41,672 bases of DNA from Pseudomonadota bacterium (GTDB taxonomy: Bacteria > Pseudomonadota > Alphaproteobacteria > Acetobacterales > Acetobacteraceae): NCBI GenBank assembly GCA_021801465.1, contig JAJYXY010000014.1, positions 1 through 41,672 on the forward strand, read 5' to 3'. The stretch's first letter is position 1, and the number at the start of each line of letters is the position of its first letter. The notes under the pieces are model-generated. The model was not told where the DNA came from. It worked only from the letters and a program-made list of their open reading frames with translations, and made no database searches. The position numbers were made by a program, and so were the translations under genes. Of the stretch, positions 18,270 to 25,951 are shown piece by piece.

Positions 18270-19328
18270 CTAGGGCGCGCCGAGCCCTTCTCGGGTGAGC
18301 CGAAAAAGCGGGATTCCGCCGGCCGAGACCGTGCCGGCCGACCATGCCAGCGGCAAATCCACCTCCGGTTTGCCGCCCTCGGCCGCCGGGCGCGCGATCA
18401 AGCGCAAAACCGCCCCCAGCGCCTGCGCCGACCCATCCGGGATCATGCCCGCATGCGCAAGGCTCGCGACGGCTGCATCGGGGTCGATAAGATGCAGCAA
18501 ACCAATCCCTTCGGGGGCCAATTTATCGTCGAGGCCGATCTTCGCCTCTCCCGACAGCGCCGCCCCACCCCAGTCCGTGAGCGTCGCCGCCAGCCGCAAA
18601 GCCCCGCCCGCCTGGTGCCAGGCCGCCTCATTCGCCGCGAAATCCGTGCCCGGCGGCAGCGGTGGCGCAAGGCTGAGATCAAAGGAAAGCCGGCCGATAT
18701 GTGGCCCAAACGGCCAGGCGATCGCCGCGGGAAGGCCAATCCCATTGGCTTGGGCATGAACGGTCAGCGTCGGCGGCGCAGCTGGGGAGGAGAGCAAGAA
18801 ATCGATGCGATCAATAGTGAAAATAAGGCCTTGGGCGGCACCTTGAGCGGCCTCGTCGGGCTGCACGGTGACGCGCGCTGCCGAGCCCGCGAGCGGCGCT
18901 GCGGCCTCCGGCTCGGCGGCCAATATGGCATGCAGCTCGGCCGCCTCGGCGGTGATCGCAAGCGGCGGGAGAAAGGCAAGGCGGGCCCGCGCAGTGCCTT
19001 CGGCGGTGATGCGAAGATCACGCGGCGCCATCACGCTGACCGCAAGATCAACCACCGGCAGCGTGAGCGCCATTCCCCCTGGCATCACCCCTGCCCCACC
19101 CTTCAGTGCAACATCCGGCACCGAGAGTCGCGCCTCGAACGGCCAGCCGCCCAGGTGCGGTGGGCCATTTTCCACTACCCACCCCTCCGCCTCGCGCGCG
19201 GCGCGCCAGTTCGCATAATTCTCCGCGATCAGCCCGCCCGCCCAGCGCCAGACGAGATAATCAGCGCCAGCGAGAACGAGCACGCCGAGAACCAAAAGCC
19301 CGAACAGCCAGCGCAGCGCGCGTTTCAT
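18270..19328 (-). CDS. DUF2125 domain protein (membrane-anchored, periplasmic)
   Basis: This 352-aa protein has one N-terminal membrane anchor (WLFGLLVLGVLVLAGADYLVW, about residues 8-28). A long periplasmic beta-rich region follows, starting with the W-x-A-x-x-x-E-G-W and GPPHLGGWPFEARL pattern of DUF2125. Function of the family is not established; its build resembles AsmA/TAM-like envelope proteins. The ATG overlaps the stop of the upstream uracil-DNA glycosylase family gene by 3 nt (ATGA), so it ends a translationally coupled minus-strand operon. Confidence 0.8.
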   Translation of the reverse strand: MKRALRWLFGLLVLGVLVLAGADYLVWRWAGGLIAENYANWRAAREAEGWVVENGPPHLGGWPFEARLSVPDVALKGGAGVMPGGMALTLPVVDLAVSVMAPRDLRITAEGTARARLAFLPPLAITAEAAELHAILAAEPEAAAPLAGSAARVTVQPDEAAQGAAQGLIFTIDRIDFLLSSPAAPPTLTVHAQANGIGLPAAIAWPFGPHIGRLSFDLSLAPPLPPGTDFAANEAAWHQAGGALRLAATLTDWGGAALSGEAKIGLDDKLAPEGIGLLHLIDPDAAVASLAHAGMIPDGSAQALGAVLRLIARPAAEGGKPEVDLPLAWSAGTVSAGGIPLFRLTREGLGAP

Positions 19329-19909
19329 GTAAGCAGCCTCGCGATATGTTGGCGCAGCACCGGCAATAGCGCCTCCCCAAACCAGGGATGGGCGCGTTCC
19401 CAGGCGGTGGTGCGCCAGGAAGGATGGGGAAGCGGAAGATAGTGCGGCAAATAGCGGCGAAAATCAGCCACTCTTTCGCCCACCCGCCCGGGCCCGAGGA
19501 CGAAATTCTGCGCATAGCCGCCAACCAGCAGGGTAAGCGCGATCGCGGGCATGAGCGGGCGGAAACGCGGATGCCACAGCGGCGCGCATTCGGGCCGCGG
19601 CGGTGCATCGCCGCCGCGCGCCAGCCGGCCCGGATAGCAAAGACCCACCGGCAGGATCGCGATCCGCGACGCATCGTAAAACACCGCATCCTCGATCCCG
19701 AGCCAGGCGCGCAGCCGCGTGCCGGAGGCATCGGTGAACGGAACACCGCTCTCATGCACGCGCGTGCCCGGCGCCTGGCCGATGATCAAGATCCGCGCGG
19801 TCGCCGAGACACGAAAGACCGGGCGCGGGCCAAGCGGCAGCTGGGCGCTGCAGCGCGTGCATGAGCGCGCTTCCTCCGCCAACGCCGCCAGAGTCTCGCC
19901 CTCAGCCAA
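19325..19909 (-). CDS. Uracil-DNA glycosylase family protein (family 4/5-like, Fe-S)
   Basis: This protein of about 194 aa belongs to the uracil-DNA glycosylase superfamily. The first active-site motif is IIGQAPGTRVHESG and the second is PLPHPSWR. Two cysteine pairs (SCTRC near the start, and Cys-x16-Cys in LCYPGR...PECAP) fit the [4Fe-4S] ligands of family 4/5 enzymes. Motif 1 lacks the classic catalytic Asp/Glu seen in some families, so activity on uracil is unproven. There is no in-frame ATG near the domain start. A TTG at 19909, overlapping the thpR stop (TTGGCTGA), is the most likely start. It overlaps the DUF2125 gene by ATGA. Confidence 0.75.
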   Translation of the reverse strand: MAEGETLAALAEEARSCTRCSAQLPLGPRPVFRVSATARILIIGQAPGTRVHESGVPFTDASGTRLRAWLGIEDAVFYDASRIAILPVGLCYPGRLARGGDAPPRPECAPLWHPRFRPLMPAIALTLLVGGYAQNFVLGPGRVGERVADFRRYLPHYLPLPHPSWRTTAWERAHPWFGEALLPVLRQHIARLLT

Positions 19910-20435
19910 GCGCGTAATCCGCTTCTGCGATATAGACCGCGTGCGCCTTGCCCAGCCGCGAGCTGAACAAGGTGAAATGATCGATCGCAATCGGCGCGGT
20001 GCGGAAGAGATTATGGGCCTGCAAAAACGCGGCGAGCTTTTCCCCTGGCGGGTTGTCGAGGCGCGCGAGCGAGACATGCGGCACGAAACGCCGGCGTTCG
20101 GGGGCAAAGCCAGCGCGTTGCAACGCAGTTTCAATCTTGCTTTGCAAGTGATCGAGCGCCGGATTGCGCTCCACCCCGACCCAGAGCGAGGCCGGTTTGC
20201 CAGCCTTCTCGAAGGTACCAACCCCGGCGAGGGTCAGCGAAAACCCTGGCGCACGCAACGCCGCGAGCGCAAAATCCGCGTCATCGGCGCGATGGCCGGG
20301 GATTTCGCCGATGAAGCGCAGCGTCAGATGGTAATTCTCCGCGGTGATCCAGCGCGCGCCTGGCAAGCCACCGGCGAGCAGGGTCAACCGCTCGCGGAGC
20401 GTCCAAGGCAAATCGAGCGCGACGAAAAGGCGCAT
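19902..20435 (-). CDS. thpR: RNA 2',3'-cyclic phosphodiesterase (2'-5' RNA ligase family)
   Basis: This 177-aa protein of the 2H phosphoesterase superfamily has both catalytic HxTx-type motifs: HLTLRFIGE (His36) and HVSLARL (His120, with Ser in place of Thr, common in the family). It hydrolyses 2',3'-cyclic phosphate ends of RNA and can act as a 2'-5' ligase in vitro. The ATG at 20435 gives the standard MRLFVALDLP start. The ORF track's extension to 20891 overlaps the tesA-like gene. It begins 10 nt after the esterase stop and runs into the uracil-DNA glycosylase family gene. Confidence 0.9.
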   Translation of the reverse strand: MRLFVALDLPWTLRERLTLLAGGLPGARWITAENYHLTLRFIGEIPGHRADDADFALAALRAPGFSLTLAGVGTFEKAGKPASLWVGVERNPALDHLQSKIETALQRAGFAPERRRFVPHVSLARLDNPPGEKLAAFLQAHNLFRTAPIAIDHFTLFSSRLGKAHAVYIAEADYALG

Positions 20436-20445
20436 GCCGGGCCTT

Positions 20446-21108
20446 TCAGTGCCCGACCAGGGCAAGGAGACGCTCAGCATAGGGCAAAATCTGCGCAACC
20501 ACCCGCGTTTCGCCCGCCTCGTTGGGGTGCAGATGATCCGGCTGAGCGAGCGCCGGGTCGCCGGCGACGCCATCGAGGAAAAACGGCTCAAAAATGACCC
20601 CCGGCCGCTCCGCGAGCCGCGTGAACACGGCGCGGAACCGCGCCCCGTACTCGCTGCCCATGTTCGGTGGCGCATACATCCCGCACAGCAAGACCGGGAT
20701 GTGGCGTGCCGCGAGTTTGTCGAGAATCGCGCCCAGATTGGCCTCCATCTCCTCGGGCGGCGTCCCGCGCAGCCCATCATTGGCGCCAAGTTCAACAAGC
20801 GCGGCCTCCGGCGCCGCCGCGCCGTCATCGCCGAGCAGCCAATCGAGCCGCGCCCGCCCGCCGGCGCTGGTATCGCCCGAGACCGCGCCATCCTCGATCA
20901 CCACCGGCCATCCCCGCAAGGCCAAGCCCTGCGCAAGCAACGCCTGAAACCCCGCTTCGGGCGCCAAGCCGTACCCGGCGGCGAGCGAATCGCCCAGCAC
21001 GAGAAGCCGCGTTGGCGCATGGGCCGGGGCCGCGGCCAGGAGAAACAGCGCGCAAACCGCGAGCAACCCCTCGCGCCGGATGAGAGGAATGCCATATGCT
21101 TTCGTCAT
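20446..21108 (-). CDS. tesA: SGNH/GDSL hydrolase, TesA-like arylesterase/thioesterase I
   Basis: This 220-aa exported esterase is of the TesA (ApeA) type. A signal peptide (RREGLLAVCALFLLAAAPAHA, ending near residue 30) is followed by block I LVLGDSLAAGYGL (Ser41), block III ELGANDGLRG and block V PDHLHPN with the Asp/His pair. It hydrolyses acyl esters or thioesters in the periplasm. It is divergent from ybbA-ybbP exactly as tesA is in E. coli, which supports the identity. Its ATG (21108-21106) overlaps the ybbA ATG on the other strand. Confidence 0.88.
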   Translation of the reverse strand: MTKAYGIPLIRREGLLAVCALFLLAAAPAHAPTRLLVLGDSLAAGYGLAPEAGFQALLAQGLALRGWPVVIEDGAVSGDTSAGGRARLDWLLGDDGAAAPEAALVELGANDGLRGTPPEEMEANLGAILDKLAARHIPVLLCGMYAPPNMGSEYGARFRAVFTRLAERPGVIFEPFFLDGVAGDPALAQPDHLHPNEAGETRVVAQILPYAERLLALVGH

Positions 21109-21814
21109 GGATGCTGAAACCGCTCTCCCCGCCGTTGAAAACGCCCTCACCCCCCTCATTCGTGTCCGCAACCTCTCGCTCACGGTGCCCGCCGCCGCCG
21201 GGCCCGTCAACATTCTTCGCGGGCTCGATTTCGACATCGCGGCGGGAGAGACGGTGGCGCTGCTCGGGCCCTCGGGGTCGGGGAAAACCAGCCTCCTCAT
21301 GCTGCTCGCCGGGCTCGAGCGGCCAACCGCAGGCACCATCAGCCTCGCCGGCGAAGAGTTGGCCGGGCTCAGCGAAGACGCGCTGGCACGGCTCCGGCGG
21401 CGGTATATCGGTATCGTTTTTCAGGCCTTTCACCTGATCTCGAGTATGACCGCGCTCGAAAATGTCGCAGTGCCGCTCGAACTCGCGGGCCGGGCTGATG
21501 CACGCGCCCGCGCCCGCGCCGCCCTCGAGGCGGTCGGGCTCGGCCATCGCCTCACCCATTTACCGAGCACGCTTTCGGGCGGCGAACAGCAGCGCGTCGC
21601 CATCGCCCGCGCCTTCAGCGCCGCGCCGCGCCTCATTCTTGCCGACGAGCCAACCGGCAATCTCGACCAAGCAACGGGGCGCGAGATCATTTCGCTGCTC
21701 TTTGCCGAGCAGCGCGCGCATGCGACCACCCTCTTGCTCGTGACCCATGACCCGGCGCTCGCGGCGCGTTGCGAACGTCGGGTCTACCTCGCCGACGGGC
21801 GCCTCGTTTCGTGA
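21107..21814 (+). CDS. ybbA: ABC transporter ATP-binding protein, YbbA/LolD-like
   Basis: This 235-aa ATPase is of the MacB/LolD type. Walker [10 protein letters not shown] is at residues 54-62, the signature [15 protein letters not shown] follows, and Walker B with the D-loop is [12 protein letters not shown]. It should energise the FtsX-like permease encoded next, from whose GTG start its stop is inseparable (GTGA overlap at 21811). The ATG at 21107 is preferred over 21080 or 21089 because the conserved domain starts soon after. Its start codon overlaps that of tesA on the opposite strand. The substrate of YbbA-YbbP systems is not established. Confidence 0.9.
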   Translation: MDAETALPAVENALTPLIRVRNLSLTVPAAAGPVNILRGLDFDIAAGETVALLGPSGSGKTSLLMLLAGLERPTAGTISLAGEELAGLSEDALARLRRRYIGIVFQAFHLISSMTALENVAVPLELAGRADARARARAALEAVGLGHRLTHLPSTLSGGEQQRVAIARAFSAAPRLILADEPTGNLDQATGREIISLLFAEQRAHATTLLLVTHDPALAARCERRVYLADGRLVS

Positions 21815-24318
21815 AGCTGGCGGGACGGCTGGCTTTGCGGCAACTGCGCAGCGGTTTGCGCAGCTGGTGGCTGGTGATTGCGTGTCTTGCACTCGGGGTG
21901 GGCGCGATCGCCGCGGTCGGCGAAGTGCGGGCGGGCCTGGCCGCCGGGCTTGCGGCCGATGGGCGGCGGATTCTCGGCGGCGATATCGAAATCGCCTCGG
22001 GCGCGGAGCCGGTTCCGGCCGAGGTGGCAGCGTTTTTGCGCGCGCAAGGGGCGCGGCTTTCCGAGGTGGTGCGGCTCCGCTCCTTGCTGGTTGCCGATAA
22101 TGGTGCGCGGGCGCTGGTCGAGCTCAAGGCGGTCGATGGCGCCTGGCCGCTCATCGGCACCGTGACCCTCGCCCCGGCGCAGCCGCTGGCGGCCGCACTC
22201 GCGCCGCGCGATGGGCGCTTTGGGCTGCTTGCTGAACGCGCCGTCCTCGACCGGCTCGGGGTAACGCTTGGCGCGCGGCTTCGGCTCGGCAACGCCGAAT
22301 TCGTGCTGCGCGGCATCATCGAGGACGAACCCGATCGGGTGGGGAGCGCTGCCCTATTTGGCCCGCGCGTGCTGATTTCCGAGGCAGCCCTCGCGGCAAC
22401 CGGGCTGATCCAGCCCGGAAGTCTCGATGACCACGCCCTCCGCGCCGTCGTTACCGGCGATGGCGCCGGGCTGGCGGCAGCCCTTAAGGCGCGTTTCGCC
22501 GCACTCGGCCTCAGGGTACGCGAGGCGCGAGAGGCGGCGCCGGAACTCACCCGCTTCATCGACCGCATCGCGCTTTTTCTCTCGCTCACTGGGCTCACCA
22601 CGCTGCTCATGGGCGGGATTGGCGTCGCCAACGGGGTTCGCGCCTGGGTCGCCGCGGAGACGCGGAATTTGGCCATTCTGCGATGTCTCGGCGCCACCGA
22701 TCGGCTGCTTTTCAGCCTCGCGGCGCTGGAGGTCGGGGCTTTGGCGCTGATGGGTCTCCTGCTTGGTCTTGCGCTCGGCGCGGCGGCGCCGTTTTTGCTC
22801 GGCGGCCTGTTGCGCCACCTGCTCGGCATTTCTCTCGCCGGCGGTATCGCGCCCGCGCCCTTGCTGCTCGCAGCCCTTTACGGCGCGCTGACGGCGGCGG
22901 TGTTTGCGCTCCGACCGCTTGCGCGCACGCTCCGGATTCCCGGCGCGGCGTTGTTTCGCGAGGCGTCTCTGGCCGAAACGGCGTGGCCCGGTGCCCGCAT
23001 CGCGCTCGCCATCGCGGCCTTTGCCGCGGCGCTCGCCGGGCTGATGCTCGCGGCAACGCCGGATCACAGGCTCGCGATTTGGTTTTGTCTCGCCATTCCC
23101 GCGGCCTTTCTCTTACTTCGTGGTGGCGCGTGGCTGCTGATGCGCCTGGCTCGGCTCGGGCGGCTTTTCGCGTCGCCCGCGCTCCGTCTCGGATTTGCCA
23201 ATCTCTATCGGCCCGGGTCGGCGAGCCCGGTCATTCTGCTCTCGCTAGGGCTTGGCTTATCGACCCTGGCCACGGTTGCGCTGATCGCCGGCAATCTGCG
23301 CCGCGAAATCGGCTCTGAGATGCCGACGCACGCGCCCTCGCTATTTTTCATCGATATTCAGCCAGATGAGCGTGCGCGCTTTCATGCCATCATCGCCGCC
23401 GATCCCGCCGCCGGCGCCATCGAGGAGGTGCCCAATCTTCGCGCTCGTATCACGGCGATCGCCGGTGTCCCGGTCGCGGAGATCAAACCGCGGCCCGACA
23501 TCGCCTGGGTGTTGCGCGGCGATCGCGGCCTCACTTATGCCGCGGCGCCCCCGGCGGGAGCGGTGCTCATCGCCGGCCAATGGTGGCCGGCGGATTATCA
23601 CGGTCCGCCGCTGCTCTCTTTCGATGCCGCCATCGCCGCGGGGCTCGGTCTTCATCTCGGCGATACGGTAACGCTAAGCGTACTCGGCCGGCGGATCGAT
23701 TTCCGGGTCGCCAATCTTCGGGCGATCGATTGGTCGTCGTTCGATCTCAATTTCGTGATGGTGGCGAGCCCCGACCCGCTTACCCACGCGCCGCATAGTT
23801 TTATCGCCGCGCTCCACGCAAGACCGGGGAGCGAGGGGCGGATTTTGCGCACTGTCACCGACGCGCTGCCCAATGTCACCGGCGTGCCACTCGCCGATGT
23901 GCTGGCGAGCGTCGCCGCCTTGCTTGCGCGGATCAATGCCGCATTGCTCGCGACCAGTTCGCTCACGCTGCTCGCCGGTGCCCTGGTGCTCGCCGGGACG
24001 ATGGCGGCGAGCCAGCAGCGGCGGCGGCGCGAGGCGGTGATCCTAAAGACGCTCGGGGCCAGCCGCCGGCAAATTCTGGTCGCCTGGCTCGCCGAATTCG
24101 GCAGCCTCGGCCTCGCCGCCGCCGGCATCGCCGCCCTCATCGGCGGCCTCGCGAGCTATGGCGTGCTGCATTTCATCCTCGATGTCGCGTGGGTGTTTCT
24201 GCCCGGCGCCTTGCTGTGGCCGCTTATCGCAGCACTTGCCCTGATCTTGTTCGTCGGTGCCAGTGCCCTCACCGCCGCGCTCGGCGCGCGGGCGGGACCG
24301 ATGCTGCGGAATGATTAA
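21811..24318 (+). CDS. ybbP: FtsX-like ABC permease, YbbP family
   Basis: This protein of about 835 aa is a large predicted inner-membrane permease. An N-terminal TM helix (WWLVIACLALGVGAIAAV) is followed by a periplasmic MacB-like domain. Then come FtsX-type bundles around residues 260-380 (LSLTGLTTLLMGGIGVANGVR), middle helices, a second periplasmic domain, and a final FtsX bundle from about 710 to the end. Two FtsX domains in one chain and its place after ybbA match the YbbP/COG3127 family. The GTG at 21811 overlaps the ybbA stop and is preferred to the upstream ATG at 21769. Transport direction is presumed export or mechanotransmission; the substrate is unknown. Confidence 0.9.
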   Translation: MKLAGRLALRQLRSGLRSWWLVIACLALGVGAIAAVGEVRAGLAAGLAADGRRILGGDIEIASGAEPVPAEVAAFLRAQGARLSEVVRLRSLLVADNGARALVELKAVDGAWPLIGTVTLAPAQPLAAALAPRDGRFGLLAERAVLDRLGVTLGARLRLGNAEFVLRGIIEDEPDRVGSAALFGPRVLISEAALAATGLIQPGSLDDHALRAVVTGDGAGLAAALKARFAALGLRVREAREAAPELTRFIDRIALFLSLTGLTTLLMGGIGVANGVRAWVAAETRNLAILRCLGATDRLLFSLAALEVGALALMGLLLGLALGAAAPFLLGGLLRHLLGISLAGGIAPAPLLLAALYGALTAAVFALRPLARTLRIPGAALFREASLAETAWPGARIALAIAAFAAALAGLMLAATPDHRLAIWFCLAIPAAFLLLRGGAWLLMRLARLGRLFASPALRLGFANLYRPGSASPVILLSLGLGLSTLATVALIAGNLRREIGSEMPTHAPSLFFIDIQPDERARFHAIIAADPAAGAIEEVPNLRARITAIAGVPVAEIKPRPDIAWVLRGDRGLTYAAAPPAGAVLIAGQWWPADYHGPPLLSFDAAIAAGLGLHLGDTVTLSVLGRRIDFRVANLRAIDWSSFDLNFVMVASPDPLTHAPHSFIAALHARPGSEGRILRTVTDALPNVTGVPLADVLASVAALLARINAALLATSSLTLLAGALVLAGTMAASQQRRRREAVILKTLGASRRQILVAWLAEFGSLGLAAAGIAALIGGLASYGVLHFILDVAWVFLPGALLWPLIAALALILFVGASALTAALGARAGPMLRND

Positions 24319-24330
24319 CGATCGTTACAA

Positions 24331-24344
24331 TTGATCTCGATCAA
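24331..24344 (+). promoter_or_regulatory. FNR-type box, perfect match (TTGATCTCGATCAA)
   Basis: The sequence fits the FNR/FnrL/Anr consensus TTGAT-N4-ATCAA at every fixed position. It lies 12 nt after the ybbP stop and 62 nt before the ATG of a 44-aa membrane protein. A class II spacing (-41.5) would put the start site near 24379 with TCAAAT at 24367-24372 as the -10, a 4/6 match. Confidence 0.7.
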
Positions 24345-24406
24345 GGAAACACGCCCGCCCTGCCGCTCAAATAGCGACCGTATGATGGTTAACAGGGAGG
24401 TGGTCG

Positions 24407-24541
24407 ATGAGCGGTGGAGAAGCGCTGTATCTGGTTTTCGTCGTCGTGACGGCAGCGGTTTTTTCGCTGGCGCTGGCCTGGGTTTCCCGGCAATGCAGTA
24501 AGGGGCAAGTCCTCCTGCCGCCGGAGACTCATAACCACTGA
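24407..24541 (+). CDS. Small single-pass membrane protein (44 aa), not in the ORF track
   Basis: An ATG at 24407, preceded by a near-ideal Shine-Dalgarno (AGGGAGGTG, ending about 5 nt upstream), opens a 44-aa frame beginning MSGGEALYLVF and ending ETHNH. Residues 6-25 form one strongly hydrophobic segment ending in AWVSRQ, so a single TM helix with a cytoplasmic basic/Cys end is likely. It has no family I recognise; its size recalls small accessory subunits of oxidases or transporters. A perfect FNR-type box upstream and a strong bidirectional terminator downstream make it a complete transcription unit. The function is unknown. Confidence 0.7.
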   Translation: MSGGEALYLVFVVVTAAVFSLALAWVSRQCSKGQVLLPPETHNH

Positions 24542-24636
24542 AGCCGCATACGTGAGCGCCGATTGAGGCGTGGCCAATTCAGGCGTGATTGGCAAGTTTG
24601 GTTCCGCGCCAGCGCCCCCGTCGCTGTCAGCGGGCC

Positions 24637-24673
24637 ATCCTCCGGCCGGGGTTTCATTTCCCGGCCGGAGGAT
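24637..24673. terminator. Bidirectional intrinsic terminator between the small membrane gene and the thiolase gene
   Basis: ATCCTCCGGCCGGG pairs perfectly with CCCGGCCGGAGGAT (14 bp) around a nine-base loop, followed by TTCTCGTT on the plus strand. It lies between convergent genes, so it should stop transcription from both sides. Confidence 0.8.
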
Positions 24674-24696
24674 TTCTCGTTCCGACTTCCGCAGCG

Positions 24697-25866
24697 TTAT
24701 TTCAGCGGCTCAAGGATCGAGACATAGTTCGCGACCGCAGCCCCACCCATATTGAAGACCGCGCCGAGATCGGCGCGCGGAAGCTGCATCGCCCCGGCCG
24801 AGCCAGTCAGCTGCATCGCCGCGAGCGCATGCATGGAAACCCCCGTCGCGCCGATCGGGTGGCCTTTGGCTTTGAGCCCGCCGGAACGGTTGATCGGCAG
24901 CTTGCCATCAGCGGCCGTCACCCCCTCAAGCGCAAGGCGTGCCCCCTGGCCGGGCTTCGCGAGCCCCATCGCCTCATATTCGATCAACTCGGCGATGGTG
25001 AAGCAGTCATGCGTCTCGACAAAGGAGAGATCCCACACATCGATACCCGCGCCGGCCAGCGCCTGCTGCCAGGCGAGGGTCGCGCCTTCGAACAACACGA
25101 TATCGCGGCGCGACATGGGCAGGAAATCATTGACCTGGGCAGTCGCGCGAAACCGCACCGCTTTGGCCATGGCGCGCGCCGTGTCCTCATCGGTTAGCAC
25201 CATTGCGGCAGCGCCGTCGGAGACCAGCGAGCAGTCACTGCGCTTGAGCGGTGGCGCGACATAGGGGTTTTTCTCACTCACGGTGCGGCAGAATTCAAAG
25301 CCGAGATCGCGGCGCATCTGGGCGAAGGGGTTATCGACACCGTTTTTATGGTTTTTCGCGGCGATCGCCGCCAGCGCGTCCGACTGGTCCCCGAAACGCT
25401 GAAAATAGCGCTCGGCGATGCGGCCGAAAACACCGGCAAAACCGGCCGGAATCTCCGCCTCCTCCCGGCGGTAGCTCGCTTTGAGCAGAATATCGCCGAT
25501 CTCGGGGCCGGGGGTTGCGGTCATTTTTTCGGCGCCGACGACGAGCGCGAAACGGCCACGCCCTGCGGCCAGGAAATCGCGCGCGCCATGCACCGCCGCC
25601 GAGCCGGTTGCGCACGCGTTTTCATAACGCGTCGCCGGCTTAAAACGAAGCTCGGGCACCGCTTGAAAGACCAGGGAGGCGGGGAAATCCTGGCTCGAAA
25701 ACCCATTATTGAAGAGGCCGACGAAAACTGCGTCGATCTCCCCGGGCGCGATCCCGGCGTCGGCGATCGCCTCGCCTGCGACGCGGGCGAAGAGCGCCTC
25801 GATGTCGCCTTCTTCCAGTTTGCCGAAGGGCGAATGCGCCCATCCGACGATGCAAGCCTCGCTCAT
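24697..25866 (-). CDS. Acetyl-CoA acetyltransferase/SCP-x-type thiolase family protein
   Basis: This 389-aa thiolase-fold protein is of the SCP-x/lipid-transfer type. The nucleophilic Cys lies in YENACATGSAAVHG (Cys85), THDCFTIAELIEYEA carries the family's HDCFT block, and the C-terminal active-site loop is KAKGHPIGATG. It should catalyse condensation or cleavage of acyl-CoAs. Many such thiolases work with a small zinc-ribbon/OB-fold (DUF35) partner encoded next to them; none is present here. It lies 85 nt downstream of spoVR on the same strand. Confidence 0.88.
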   Translation of the reverse strand: MSEACIVGWAHSPFGKLEEGDIEALFARVAGEAIADAGIAPGEIDAVFVGLFNNGFSSQDFPASLVFQAVPELRFKPATRYENACATGSAAVHGARDFLAAGRGRFALVVGAEKMTATPGPEIGDILLKASYRREEAEIPAGFAGVFGRIAERYFQRFGDQSDALAAIAAKNHKNGVDNPFAQMRRDLGFEFCRTVSEKNPYVAPPLKRSDCSLVSDGAAAMVLTDEDTARAMAKAVRFRATAQVNDFLPMSRRDIVLFEGATLAWQQALAGAGIDVWDLSFVETHDCFTIAELIEYEAMGLAKPGQGARLALEGVTAADGKLPINRSGGLKAKGHPIGATGVSMHALAAMQLTGSAGAMQLPRADLGAVFNMGGAAVANYVSILEPLK

Positions 25867-25951
25867 GTTCGTGTTCCTCCATCAGGCCATGATATCAGGG
25901 GCACACGGTATCTCATGCCGGCCTGAAAGCAAACCGCAAGCGGCCGGACGC

